From Azospirillum rugosum (GTDB lineage: Bacteria; Pseudomonadota; Alphaproteobacteria; Azospirillales; Azospirillaceae): DNA of 64,000 nucleotides. Of this stretch, positions 17,614 to 26,694 are shown piece after piece. The translations under genes and the position numbers were made by a program. Under the pieces are notes generated by a model. It worked only from the letters and a program-made list of their open reading frames with translations, was not told the DNA's origin and did not search any database. Numbering within the stretch: the first letter of the stretch is position 1; each line of letters opens with the position of its first letter. The stretch is from assembly GCF_017876155.1 (NCBI RefSeq), contig NZ_JAGINP010000001.1, positions 1 through 64,000 of the forward strand. The letters are read 5' to 3'.

Positions 17614-17678
17614 CACGGGGCGAGAGGCTTGGTCGGCCGCGCTGTTGGGAAAGACCAACCGCGTACGCAAGCGACGCC

Positions 17679-18314
17679 ATGCCCCACATCGTGCTTCTCG
17701 GCGACTCCATCTTCGACAACCGCGCCTATGTGCAGGGTGGCCCCGACGTCGTGACCCACCTGCGCCGGCGCCTGCCGGACGGATGGCGGGCGACCCTTCA
17801 GGCGGTCGACGGCGCGGTCACCGGCGGCGTGGCCGCCCAGGTCCGGACCTTGCCGCCGGACGCCAGCCATCTGGTCGTCAGCGTCGGCGGCAACGACGCG
17901 TTGCGGGCGTCGGGCGTTCTCGACGAGGGGGCGCGCTCGGTGGCTGGGGCAGTCAATCGGCTGGGCGAGATCCGCGAGGCGTTCCAGCGGGACTACCGCG
18001 CGATGCTCGACGCCGTGCTGGCCCACCGCCTGCCGACCGCGGTCAGCACGATCTACGACGCGCGTTACCCCGACCCGCTGCGGCAAAGGCTGGTCATCAC
18101 GGGGCTGACCCTGTTCAACGATGTGATCACGCGCGAGGCCTTCGCCCGCGGGCTGCCGCTGCTCGACCTGCGGCTGATCTGCGACGAGGCGGAGGATTAC
18201 GCCAACCCCATCGAACCGTCGGTCCAGGGCGGCGCCAAGATCGCGACCGCCATCGCCGCCCTGACCGGCGCGGTCGCAAAAGAGGAGCGTCGCTCCGTCG
18301 TGTTCGCCCGCTGA
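17679..18314 (+). CDS. SGNH/GDSL-type hydrolase
   Basis: A 211-residue protein with the SGNH blocks: GDSIFDN (nucleophile Ser, residue 9), a Gly in the block II region, VSVGGNDAL (block III Asn), and a C-terminal segment with no clear DxxH (DLRLICDEAEDYANPIEPS). Esterases and lipases of this fold act on varied esters. No signal peptide is visible, so it is probably cytoplasmic. It lies 65 bases after chrR on the same strand and could belong to the RpoE regulon. The catalytic Asp/His block is not obvious, which lowers certainty about activity. Confidence 0.72.
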   Translation: MPHIVLLGDSIFDNRAYVQGGPDVVTHLRRRLPDGWRATLQAVDGAVTGGVAAQVRTLPPDASHLVVSVGGNDALRASGVLDEGARSVAGAVNRLGEIREAFQRDYRAMLDAVLAHRLPTAVSTIYDARYPDPLRQRLVITGLTLFNDVITREAFARGLPLLDLRLICDEAEDYANPIEPSVQGGAKIATAIAALTGAVAKEERRSVVFAR

Positions 18315-18394
18315 GGCGAAGACGTGAGGTGAAAATTGGAACAAGCGAGGAACATTGGTGGCCGGCGGGCGGGGTGGGCTGGTAGACTGGCGCC

Positions 18395-19648
18395 ATGCAC
18401 CCGATCCGCGATCCTGCGCCCGACCCAGCGCCTGCAAACCGCGTTTCCGCCTTCGGCAAGGCCCTGTGCCGCGACTGCGCCGCCGCCCTGCGCGGGGCGG
18501 AGCCGCGCTGCCCGAAGTGCGGCAGCCGGCGCCTCGTCCGGCACGACGAATTGCACGACCTCGCCATCGGTCACATCGACTGCGACGCCTTCTACGCCAC
18601 GGTGGAGAAGCGCGACCGGCCGGAGCTGGTCAGCCGGCCGCTGATCATCGGCGGCGACCGGCGCGGCGTGGTGGCCGCCTGCTGCTACGTCGCGCGGATG
18701 GCCGGGGTGCGCTCCGCCATGCCGATCTGGCAGGCGCTGGAGGCCTGCCCGGACGCTGTCGTCCTGCCGCCGGACATGGCGAAGTACAAGACGGTCGGCC
18801 GGCAGGCGCGGGAGCTGATGCGGACCTTCACGCCGCTGGTCGAGCCGCTGTCCATCGACGAGGCCTTCCTGGACCTGTCCGGCGTGGAGGAACGGCTGAG
18901 CATCAGCCCGGCCCAGGCGCTGGTCGAACTGGTCCGGCGATTCGAACAGCAGCTGGGCATCACGGCTTCGGTCGGCCTCAGCTACAACAAGCTGTTCGCC
19001 AAGATCGCGTCGGACCTGGAGAAGCCGCGGGGATTCTCCGTGGTGGGGCGGGGGCAGGCGCTGGACTTCCTGGCGCCGAAGCCGGTGTCGATCCTGTGGG
19101 GCGTCGGGCCGGTGCTCCAGCGCAAGCTGCAATCGGAGGGCATCCGCACGGTGGGCGACCTGCGCGGCTGGTCGGAGATCGACCTCGTCCGCCGCCATGG
19201 CAAGATGGGCCGGCTGCTCTACCGCTTCGCCCGCGGCCAGGACGACCGCCGCATCGAACCGGAATCGGTCAGCAAGAGCATTTCCGCCGAGACGACCTTC
19301 GACTGGGACACCGCCGACCGCGCGGCGCTGAAGGACGCGCTGCGCCCCTTGGCCGAGACGGTGGAGCGCCGCCTCAAGGCCGCCGGTCTGCAGGGGCGGA
19401 GCGTCGTGCTGAAGCTGAAGACGGCCGACTTCCAACTGCTGACCCGGTCGCGCCGCGTCGACCCGCCGGCCAGCGTGGCCGAGCTGATCTGGCAGACCGG
19501 CTGCGAGATGCTGGACGCCGAGGCCGATGGCCGGCTGATCCGGCTGATCGGCATCGGCTGCACCGACCTGCTGGACCCGGAGACCGAGCCGGAACCGGGC
19601 CTGTTCGACGGAGTCGGTGACGCGGAGGCGAGGCTTCCACCGGGGTGA
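18395..19648 (+). CDS. dinB: DNA polymerase IV (Y family) with N-terminal zinc ribbon
   Basis: A 417-residue translesion polymerase. An N-terminal CRDC...CPKC zinc ribbon (about residues 25-44) precedes the palm start IGHIDCDAFYATVEKRD. Other motifs are YVARMAGVRSAMPIWQA, SIDEAFLDLSG, and SVGLSYNKLFAKIASD with the helix-hairpin-helix after it (WGVGPVLQRKL). Near the C-terminus EPGLFDG resembles a beta-clamp binding motif. The zinc ribbon is an addition to the Escherichia coli form that I believe is common in alphaproteobacterial DinB. Confidence 0.93.
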   Translation: MHPIRDPAPDPAPANRVSAFGKALCRDCAAALRGAEPRCPKCGSRRLVRHDELHDLAIGHIDCDAFYATVEKRDRPELVSRPLIIGGDRRGVVAACCYVARMAGVRSAMPIWQALEACPDAVVLPPDMAKYKTVGRQARELMRTFTPLVEPLSIDEAFLDLSGVEERLSISPAQALVELVRRFEQQLGITASVGLSYNKLFAKIASDLEKPRGFSVVGRGQALDFLAPKPVSILWGVGPVLQRKLQSEGIRTVGDLRGWSEIDLVRRHGKMGRLLYRFARGQDDRRIEPESVSKSISAETTFDWDTADRAALKDALRPLAETVERRLKAAGLQGRSVVLKLKTADFQLLTRSRRVDPPASVAELIWQTGCEMLDAEADGRLIRLIGIGCTDLLDPETEPEPGLFDGVGDAEARLPPG

Positions 19649-19663
19649 AGCGAACTCGCTTCA
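19646..19663 (+). terminator. Hairpin overlapping the dinB stop
   Basis: TGAAGCGA (including the dinB stop TGA) pairs perfectly with TCGCTTCA across a 2-base centre. It may end the dinB transcript, but there is no strong T-run. Confidence 0.35.
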
Positions 19664-19739
19664 TTCCGGCCCAAGGACCAGTTGCCGCGATGGGCTGTGG
19701 GCCGACACTCTTCGGCACGATGGTCGAGGGAGACGGGAC

Positions 19740-20132
19740 ATGAGCCAGGCAGTCTGCGCAGGCGCGATGATGACCTGCACCATGGGGGCGACACCTTCCG
19801 CGCTGGTGGTGCTGCCGGTCAACCGGACCATGGCCGGCGGGCCGCCGATGGCCAACATCATGGACAACAAGCCCATCGTGAACATCCCGCCCTTCGGCGT
19901 CTGCCGCAGCCCGGCGAACCCCGTCGTCGCCTCGATGATCCCGGTCCCGCCGCCGGGCGTGATCAAGCCGCAGCCCTGCGTCCCCTGCACCGTGGCCCCC
20001 TGGATGCCCGGCGCGCCGACGGTGCTGGTCGGCAACATGCCGGCGCTGACCTCCACCAGCAAGCTGATGTGCAATTGGGGCGGCATGATCGCGATCACGC
20101 TGCCCGGCCAGTTCACCGTGCAGACACCATAA
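19740..20132 (+). CDS. PAAR-like DUF4280 protein, probable T6SS spike tip
   Basis: A 130-residue protein with the DUF4280 pattern: MSQAVCAGAMMTCTMG, PTNR-like VLPVNRTMAGGPPMANIMDN, NIPPFGVCRSPANPVVA, and a C-terminal APWMPGAPTVLVGNMPALT...LMCNWGGMI. These PAAR-like proteins are thought to cap VgrG and carry effectors. The start at 19740 gives the canonical MSQ. No extra C-terminal toxin domain is present. It faces the vgrG arm convergently. Confidence 0.85.
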   Translation: MSQAVCAGAMMTCTMGATPSALVVLPVNRTMAGGPPMANIMDNKPIVNIPPFGVCRSPANPVVASMIPVPPPGVIKPQPCVPCTVAPWMPGAPTVLVGNMPALTSTSKLMCNWGGMIAITLPGQFTVQTP

Positions 20133-20279
20133 CCTCCCTCGCCCGCCTCCGGCGGGAGAGGGAAGGGGCCTGCGAAGCGGGAAGGGTGAGGGCAAGGTTT
20201 TCCCGAGAAACCTAGCCCTCACCCTCCCACCGCTCTGCGGTGGGCCCCTCCCTCTCCCGCCGGTGGCGGGCGAGGGGGT
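20133..20279. repeat. Intergenic palindromic repeat, copy 2
   Basis: It starts directly after the DUF4280 stop. A CCTCCCTCGCCCGCC/GGCGGGAGAGGG hairpin and AGGGTGAGGG segment are followed by the complementary CCCTCACCCTCCCACCGC..., then CCCCTCCCTCTCCCGCC/GGCGGGCGAGGGG. The two ends are inverted repeats of each other. It lies between convergent genes and may act as a bidirectional terminator. Confidence 0.75.
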
Positions 20280-20285
20280 TTGGGC

Positions 20286-20942
20286 TCACGCCTTTGGCGG
20301 CAGGACCACGCCGATTTCCTTGCCGCCTTCGGAATAGGTGCGCAGCGGTTCCACCAGCAGGCCCTTCCGGTAGACACCGCGCTGCATCAGCGCGCCGGAC
20401 GGAAAGTAGCGGCACAGCTCTCCCTCTTGCAGCCCATCGAGGAAGGCGGACCGCTCGCTGACCGCGCCGTCTTCGAAGAAGCCCTGCACGGGGCCGTTCA
20501 GCTGGTCGGCGGCGTAGGTCTCGCGGCGGACCAGGCGGCCTTGCGGGCTGTAGAATTGTGCCTCCCCCTCACGCTTGCCGGCCTTGTATTGGAAGACGGC
20601 GGCGACGGTCCCGTTGTCGTTGAAGAAGGCGGAGGGGCCGTCGAGCAGGCCGACGCGGTAGGTCATGCGGCAGCTTGGCCGCGCGTTGGCGTAGAAGGTC
20701 GCGACACCGTGCTGGACCCCGTCGGCGAACTCCGCCACCTGCACCAGCGCGCCCTTGTCGTCGTAGTGGCGCACCTCCCCATGCATGAGGTCGGCGCGCA
20801 TCCGCGCGCGCAGGAGCGGCAGGCCCGCCGGACCGTAGGCGGTGAAGACGCCGGAGAACCGGCCGTCGCGCAGCTCGCCGGAGCGCAGCAGGCGGCCGGC
20901 CTCGTCGCGCTCCTCGACGGGGGCGGTGTCCGCGTCGGCCAT
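20286..20942 (-). CDS. YwqK/MORN-like repeat protein, possible T6SS immunity or accessory protein
   Basis: A 218-residue cytoplasmic protein made of about seven repeats of roughly 22 residues with a Y/F..G.L........G...G pattern (YDDKGALVQVAEFADGVQHG; YSPQGRLVRRETYAADQLNG; YFPSGALMQRGVYRKG). These match the YwqK/MORN_2 repeats annotated as antitoxin-like. It follows vgrG by 12 bases, the place where effector or immunity genes usually sit. No partner toxin is recognisable. Role inferred from position only. Confidence 0.65.
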   Translation of the reverse strand: MADADTAPVEERDEAGRLLRSGELRDGRFSGVFTAYGPAGLPLLRARMRADLMHGEVRHYDDKGALVQVAEFADGVQHGVATFYANARPSCRMTYRVGLLDGPSAFFNDNGTVAAVFQYKAGKREGEAQFYSPQGRLVRRETYAADQLNGPVQGFFEDGAVSERSAFLDGLQEGELCRYFPSGALMQRGVYRKGLLVEPLRTYSEGGKEIGVVLPPKA

Positions 20943-20954
20943 CCTAGTTCACCC

Positions 20955-23054
20955 TCAATTCACTTTTACCAAGCCGCCCTTCAGCGTCAGCATGGCGCTG
21001 GCGCTGACCTCGCCCGTGGTCTGGCCCTTCACGGTGGCGGTCAGGCCTTCGGCGGTCAGGCCCATGGTCGCCTTCAGGTCCAGGCCCATGCCGGCCTTGA
21101 TGGCAGTGCCCATGCCGGATTGCACGGTCAGCGCCGAACCGGCCTTCAGCGTCGCGTCGGACCCGGCCTTCAACGTCATCGCCGCGCCGGACTGCACGTC
21201 CATGGCGGTCGACGCCTTGATGCCGATGTCGGCGGAGGTGGAGGAGATCTTGACCGACTTGCCCTTGATGACGATGTCGCCGGTGACGTCGATGGTCAGG
21301 TTGCCCTTGACCGTCAGCTTGTAGTTGCCGTCGGCGGTGTGCTCGAAGTTGGCGTTGTTGGTGTGCGTCTCGTCGCCCTTGACCGACACGGCCCGCGTGC
21401 CCTTGGAGACGGCGTGGGTCTCGTTGCCCTCCGACACCGTGATGGCGTGGTCGTTCTTCACGGTCAGCTTGCGGTCGTGGTTCACCGTGATGGTGCTGTC
21501 GTTCTCGACCGTTTCCGTCTCGTCGTGCTTGATCTTGCGGGTGACGTCGTTCAGCACCTCGACGTTCATGTCCTTCTGGGCGTGGACGTAGATCTCCTCG
21601 TTGTCCGCCTTGTCCTCGAAGCGGATCTCGTTGAACTTGCCGGTGCCGTTCTTGGAGGTCTGGGTCTTGATGGTGCTGCGCGTCGAGTTGTCGGGCAGGG
21701 CGTAGGGCACCGTCTGCTCCGCGTTGTAGACGGAGCCGGTGACCAGCGGCCGGTCGGGGTCGCCGTCGATGAAGGTGACCACCACCTCCTGCCCGACGCG
21801 GGGCAGGAACATGATGCCATAATTCTTGCCGGCCCAGTTCTGGGCGACGCGCACCCAGCAGGAACTTTTCTCGTCCTTCTTGCCCAGCCGGTCCCAGTGG
21901 AACTGCACCTTGATGCGGCCGTACTTGTCGACCCAGATCTCCTCGCCGCTCTTGCCGACGACGATGGCGGTCTGGGTGGAGTGGATGCGCGGCTTGGTCG
22001 CGGTGTTCAGGGGTCGGAAGGGCAGGTCGGGGGCAAAGCCGGTGAAGTGGGCGTTGAAATGCCCGCTCGACCCGTCGATGCGCACCGAAAGCAGGACATA
22101 TTCGGCGTTCAGGTCGCTCTTGCGGTGGCCGGAGACGGTGATGCGCGTGCCGGCCTCCAGCGAGCGGCAGACCCCGCCGCCGCGCACCCGCGCGCCGGGG
22201 AAGGCCAAGGCCTGCTGGCGCAGCTTGGCCAGCGCCTCGCCTTCGGCGGAGGTTTTGTAGCCCAGCATGCCGTCGCTGATCGTGCCCTTCCCGGAGGCGC
22301 CGTCGGCCGTGGCGTAGAGGTCGGTGGAGGGCGTCTCGAAGTTGTAGCCGTCGATGCCGAAGCTCTTGGGCGTGACGCGCCGCTCCACGCTCAGGCCGGT
22401 CAGGATGGTGTCGTCGTCCTCGTGCGTGTCGCCGGCGCGGTATTCCAGCGTGTCGAGCAGGCTGCTCTTGGCGAAGGCGCTGGCGCTGTCGCCCAGCACC
22501 AGCGTGTGCTTCCCGTCCTCGTGCGTGAAGTAATAGAAGATGCCTTCCTCTTCCAGCAGCCGGGCGATGAAGTTGTAGTCGGTCTCCCGGTACTGCACGC
22601 AGTATTCGCGGGCGGCGTAGCTGCCGGTCAGGGAAGTCTTCAGATCGGTGAAGCCGGCACCCTTGCAGACCTCCTCCACGATCTCCGGAACCGTCTTTTC
22701 CTGAAAGATGCGGCAGTCGCCGGAATGGGTCAGCATCCACAGCCAGGGGTGCAGCTCCGCCTCGTAATGGGCGACGAGGCTGCGGTCGTCCACGTGGGTC
22801 AGCTCGATGCGGCCGACGACGGCGTTGATGTGGCGCTTGGTCTCCCGGTCGCCGAGCGTGATGGTGACGGTCACCGGCTTGCCGACCAGCGTGTCGAAGG
22901 CGACGTCCTCGTCCGAGGAGATCATCGTGACGCGGTAGGTGAACAGCGACGACAGCCGCTCCTCCCCCACGATGGTGCGCAGCGCCAGCGCGTCCGGCCC
23001 GAGCGGGGTGGAGATCGACAGGTACTGCTTGTCCTGGGTGAAGCGGTTGGTCAT
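20955..23054 (-). CDS. vgrG: T6SS spike protein VgrG (TssI)
   Basis: A 699-residue VgrG: the gp27-like part runs from residue 1 to about 330 (HYEAELHPWLWMLTHSGDCR; RETDYNFIARLLEEEGIFYYF). The gp5-like OB fold follows (DKYGRIKVQFHWDR; SCWVRVAQNWAGKNYG; FLPRVGQEVVVTF), then a beta-helix of alternating short strands to the end. It ends VKVN with no added enzyme domain, so it is a structural VgrG. The ATG at 23054 overlaps the clpV stop (ATGA). It would tip the Hcp tube together with the PAAR-like protein. Confidence 0.95.
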   Translation of the reverse strand: MTNRFTQDKQYLSISTPLGPDALALRTIVGEERLSSLFTYRVTMISSDEDVAFDTLVGKPVTVTITLGDRETKRHINAVVGRIELTHVDDRSLVAHYEAELHPWLWMLTHSGDCRIFQEKTVPEIVEEVCKGAGFTDLKTSLTGSYAAREYCVQYRETDYNFIARLLEEEGIFYYFTHEDGKHTLVLGDSASAFAKSSLLDTLEYRAGDTHEDDDTILTGLSVERRVTPKSFGIDGYNFETPSTDLYATADGASGKGTISDGMLGYKTSAEGEALAKLRQQALAFPGARVRGGGVCRSLEAGTRITVSGHRKSDLNAEYVLLSVRIDGSSGHFNAHFTGFAPDLPFRPLNTATKPRIHSTQTAIVVGKSGEEIWVDKYGRIKVQFHWDRLGKKDEKSSCWVRVAQNWAGKNYGIMFLPRVGQEVVVTFIDGDPDRPLVTGSVYNAEQTVPYALPDNSTRSTIKTQTSKNGTGKFNEIRFEDKADNEEIYVHAQKDMNVEVLNDVTRKIKHDETETVENDSTITVNHDRKLTVKNDHAITVSEGNETHAVSKGTRAVSVKGDETHTNNANFEHTADGNYKLTVKGNLTIDVTGDIVIKGKSVKISSTSADIGIKASTAMDVQSGAAMTLKAGSDATLKAGSALTVQSGMGTAIKAGMGLDLKATMGLTAEGLTATVKGQTTGEVSASAMLTLKGGLVKVN

Positions 23055-25645
23055 GCGACGGTCACGGCGAAGCGGCCGCTGACGTCGTGGTCCACGGTGA
23101 TACACCCGACGGGCTCACCGGCGGCGACCCGGTCCAGGATGCGGATCGCCACTTCCGGCACCACGAATTCCGACAGCAGCGTGTCGATCATGCGCGCCCC
23201 GGCGTCGGAGTTCAGCGCCCGCTGCACCAAAGCCTCCACGGCGGCGTCGGTCACCGCCAGCTCGGCGCCGCGGTTGCCGGCGGTGCGCCGTTGCAGCTTG
23301 CCGAGCTTCATGGTGACAATGCGGCGGATCTGCGCCTCGCTGAGGGGGTAGTAGGGCACGACCGTCAGGCGGCCGAGGAAGGCCGGGCGGAAGCGGCGGC
23401 GCAGCACGTCGGAAATGGCCGCCAGCCCTTCCTCGCAAGCCTCGCGGATATGGCCGGCGTCGAGCGTGTCGCGGCCAAGCTCGAACAGTTCCGTGTCGCC
23501 GAGGTTGCTGGTGAGAAGGATCAGCGTGTTGCGGAAGTCCACCTCCACGCCCTCGCCGTCCTCCAGAACGCCTTTGTCGAAGACCTGGTAGAACATGTCC
23601 AGCACGTCGGGGTGGGCCTTCTCCACCTCGTCCATCAGGATCACGGAGTGCGGGCGCCGCCGCACCGCTTCGGTCAGCACGCCGCCGCTGCCGTAGCCGA
23701 CATAGCCCGGCGGGGCGCCGCGCAGGGTCGCGACCGCGTGCGCCTCCTGGTATTCGGACATGTTGATGGTGATCAGGCTGTCCTCCCCGCCGTTCAGCAG
23801 CTCGGCCAGGGCGAGCGCGGTCTCCGTCTTGCCGACGCCGCTCGGGCCGCTCAGCAGGAAGATGCCGATGGGGCGGTTGGGCTCGCCCAAACCAGCGCGG
23901 TAGCCGCGCACCGAGCGGGCGATGGCCTGGAGCGCCTGCGGCTGGCCGACGACGCGCGCGGCCATGCGGTCCTCCAGGTTGGCGACCACCTCCAGGTCGT
24001 CCTTGGACATGGAGCCGACGGGAATGCCGGTCCAGTTCGACACCACGGCGGCGACCACGGCGCCGTCCACCCGGTGCGGGACCAGCGCGCCGTCGCCCTG
24101 GATGGCCTTCAGCTTCTCGGTCGCGGCGGCGGCCTCAAACTGGTGGCCGGCCTTCAGCGCGGCGTCCACAGCTTCCACGAGGTCGCGTTCCCGCCGCCAG
24201 CGCTCGTCGAGCGCGGTCTTCTCCACGGCGATGGCGCCGCGGCATTCGGAAATCTGCGACAGGCGCACGGCGTGGCTGTTGCCGGTTTCCGCCTCCAGCC
24301 GTTCGGCCTCGCGGGCGAGCACGGTGTCCTCGCGCTCCAGCGCCTCGATGGCCTCCGGCTTGGAGCTGCGGGCGATGGCGACACGGGCGCAGGCGGTGTC
24401 GAGCACGCTGATCGCCTTGTCGGGCAGCTGGCGCGCGGGGATGTAGCGGGCCGACAGCTTCACCGCGGCGGCGATGCCGTCGTCCAGCACGCGCACCCCG
24501 TGATGCTCCTCGAAGCGGCGGACGAGGCCACGCAGCATGGCGGCGGCGGCCGTCTCGTCGGGCTCCGGCACCGAGACGGGCTGGAAGCGGCGGGCGAGGG
24601 CGGGGTCCTTCTCGAAATACTTCTTGTACTCGGCCCAGGTGGTGGCGGCGATGGTGCGGAACTCGCCGCGCGCCAGCGCGGGTTTCAGCAGGTTGGCTGC
24701 GTCGCCCTGGCCGGCCGCGCCGCCGGCGCCGATCAGCGCGTGCGCCTCGTCGATGAAGACGACGGTCGGCACGGGGGAGGCGGAGACCTCCTTGATGATC
24801 GACTTCAGCCGGTTTTCGAACTCGCCCTTCACCCCGGCGCCGGCCTGGAGCAGGCCGAGGTCGAGCGTTCGGATGACCACCCCTTGCAGCGGCGGCGGCA
24901 CGTCGCCCTCGGCGATGCGCAGCGCCAGCCCCTCCACGATGGCGGTCTTGCCGACGCCAGGGTCGCCGACCAGGATCGGGTTGTTCTGGCGGCGGCGCAT
25001 CATCACGTCGATGACCTGCCGGATCTCGCGGTCGCGGCCGATCACCGGGTCGATCTTCCCGGCCTTGGCTTGGGCGGTCAGGTCCGTGCTGTACTGGTCC
25101 AGCATGGCCCGTCCTTCCGATGCGGACGACGCGGGCGCGGCCTCGGGCGTCGCCTTGGCGGCGGGGGCGCTGTCCTTGAGGGCGCGGACCAGCTCCGGCA
25201 GGTCGGAGGCGGTGCGCTCGCGCGGCAAGGCGAGCAGCGACGGTGCTGATTCCGTCACCACGGCGCGCACGGAATCGCAGGCCACCGCCGCCCAGAGAAT
25301 CGCCGGCAGCAGGATCTGCGGGCTGTCCAGGTGGGTGACGGAGATCAGCAGCGCCGTTTCCAGCAGCTCCGGCACGCGGGGGGAGAAGGCCGGGGTACGG
25401 CTGTTGCCGCGGCGGATCTTCTCCAGCGCGGCGTTCAGCTCCGTCTCCAGCCGGCCGGCGTCCACGTCGTAGTGGCGCAGGATGCCGGCCACCGTGCCGT
25501 CCTTCAGGCGCAGCAGCGCCAGCAGGACATGCTCCACCTCCACGTCGTAGTGGGTCTGCGAGACGCACAGCGCGGCGGAACGCTCCAGCACCTTGCGGCC
25601 GTCGCGGTCGAGCTTTCCGATCAGGGACTTGATGTCGGCGGTCAC
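23051..25645 (-). CDS. clpV: T6SS sheath-recycling AAA+ ATPase
   Basis: An 864-residue Hsp100 ATPase (TssH). An N-domain of two Clp repeats (residues 1-150) precedes D1 with Walker A GDPGVGKT (227-234) and Walker B VVFIDEAHALIG, a middle coiled coil, and D2 with GPSGVGKT (600-607) and VILMDEVEKAHPDV. It disassembles the contracted TssBC sheath. The GTG start at 25645 overlaps the tssG stop (GTGA); upstream in-frame codons read as the shadow of tssG. Length is typical. Confidence 0.94.
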   Translation of the reverse strand: MTADIKSLIGKLDRDGRKVLERSAALCVSQTHYDVEVEHVLLALLRLKDGTVAGILRHYDVDAGRLETELNAALEKIRRGNSRTPAFSPRVPELLETALLISVTHLDSPQILLPAILWAAVACDSVRAVVTESAPSLLALPRERTASDLPELVRALKDSAPAAKATPEAAPASSASEGRAMLDQYSTDLTAQAKAGKIDPVIGRDREIRQVIDVMMRRRQNNPILVGDPGVGKTAIVEGLALRIAEGDVPPPLQGVVIRTLDLGLLQAGAGVKGEFENRLKSIIKEVSASPVPTVVFIDEAHALIGAGGAAGQGDAANLLKPALARGEFRTIAATTWAEYKKYFEKDPALARRFQPVSVPEPDETAAAAMLRGLVRRFEEHHGVRVLDDGIAAAVKLSARYIPARQLPDKAISVLDTACARVAIARSSKPEAIEALEREDTVLAREAERLEAETGNSHAVRLSQISECRGAIAVEKTALDERWRRERDLVEAVDAALKAGHQFEAAAATEKLKAIQGDGALVPHRVDGAVVAAVVSNWTGIPVGSMSKDDLEVVANLEDRMAARVVGQPQALQAIARSVRGYRAGLGEPNRPIGIFLLSGPSGVGKTETALALAELLNGGEDSLITINMSEYQEAHAVATLRGAPPGYVGYGSGGVLTEAVRRRPHSVILMDEVEKAHPDVLDMFYQVFDKGVLEDGEGVEVDFRNTLILLTSNLGDTELFELGRDTLDAGHIREACEEGLAAISDVLRRRFRPAFLGRLTVVPYYPLSEAQIRRIVTMKLGKLQRRTAGNRGAELAVTDAAVEALVQRALNSDAGARMIDTLLSEFVVPEVAIRILDRVAAGEPVGCITVDHDVSGRFAVTVA

Positions 25646-26694
25646 GGGAAGGCTCCCTGCGATTGACTGGTGGTGGGCGGTGCGGGGTCGAGGGTCAGGC
25701 GGCCGTCGCTTTGGCTCGGACGGCCGGGCGCGCGCAGCCAGGAGGTCCAGCCGAGCAGGCTGCCCTCCCGCGGCTTGGTGGACAGGCGTGTCGGCGGCAC
25801 CTTGGGCGCTTCCAGAGTCAGCACGATGCGGAAGTCCATGCCGTCGCCGGCGTGGAAGCGGGCGAGCGCGCACAGCGTCTGGTGATGGCGTCCGGTCGGC
25901 AGGAACTCGCGGTAGCGCTCCAGGCTGTCCAGCGTCAGCTCGATGGCGAAGCAGCTCTGCTGGTCCCAGACGCGGCGGCCCAGCACGACCGTCCGGCCGA
26001 GGCTGTTGTTCTGCGCACCCAGGCGGGTCTGGCTGTCCTCGCCCAGCGGCAGCCAGCGGCCGACGAAGCTGCGCACCGTCACCCGCACGCCGAACACCGC
26101 GCCGAGGATCGCCTCCAGCCCCGCGGAGGAGCGGCGCCGGTTGGCGAGGATGCCGGAAAAGGCCAGCAGCATCCGGTCGGGCGTTCCGGGCAGGCGGTTC
26201 TCAAGCCCCGGTGTGCCGATCCCAGCCAGCGCGCGCAGCACCCGGGCCATCAGCGTCTGCTCCGGGTCGCGCTCCAGCAGCGGCAGGCTGCCCTGGCGGG
26301 TCCGGTAGAAGATCGACATCAGGCGGTGGTTGAAGATGTCGTAGAAGGCCTTGCCCGCCGTGTCGCGCTTGGCGCTGCGCTCCAGCAGCAGCTCCGTCGC
26401 GACGTAGGGCAGGGGACCGGCGAAGCCCGCCACGCCCATCACGGGTGTGCGCACCACCCCGCCGCCCTCCGGCCGGCGCCTGGCCTCGACCACGTCGCTG
26501 GGCGGGAAGGCGAGGCTGGGGTCATGCTCGATCCGCACCGCCTCCTGCTCCGGGTCGATGCCGGTGCCGAGCGCCGCGCGGTCGGGGGAGGCGCGTTCCA
26601 GCAGCGCGATGGCCTGGAGGAGGTCGAAGCCCCAGGGCTCCGCCTCCAAACGGTCGATCAGAGCACTGGTTGACTGCCGGCGAGGCGCGACCAT
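25642..26694 (-). CDS. tssG: T6SS baseplate protein TssG
   Basis: A 350-residue TssG (ImpH family): start APRRQSTSALIDRLEAEPWGFDLLQAIALLER, middle FAGPLPYVATELLLER and FYDIFNHRLMSIFYR, later LGRRVWDQQSCFAIEL. Together with TssF and TssE it forms the baseplate wedge. Its ATG (26694) lies 37 bases inside the tssF gene, so the two reading frames overlap and translation is probably coupled. Confidence 0.93.
   Translation of the reverse strand: MVAPRRQSTSALIDRLEAEPWGFDLLQAIALLERASPDRAALGTGIDPEQEAVRIEHDPSLAFPPSDVVEARRRPEGGGVVRTPVMGVAGFAGPLPYVATELLLERSAKRDTAGKAFYDIFNHRLMSIFYRTRQGSLPLLERDPEQTLMARVLRALAGIGTPGLENRLPGTPDRMLLAFSGILANRRRSSAGLEAILGAVFGVRVTVRSFVGRWLPLGEDSQTRLGAQNNSLGRTVVLGRRVWDQQSCFAIELTLDSLERYREFLPTGRHHQTLCALARFHAGDGMDFRIVLTLEAPKVPPTRLSTKPREGSLLGWTSWLRAPGRPSQSDGRLTLDPAPPTTSQSQGAFP

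Noticed and set aside
20280..23351. Plus-strand open frame of over 1000 codons opposite vgrG
   Set aside because: Antisense shadow; the minus strand carries intact VgrG and MORN-like proteins with proper starts.
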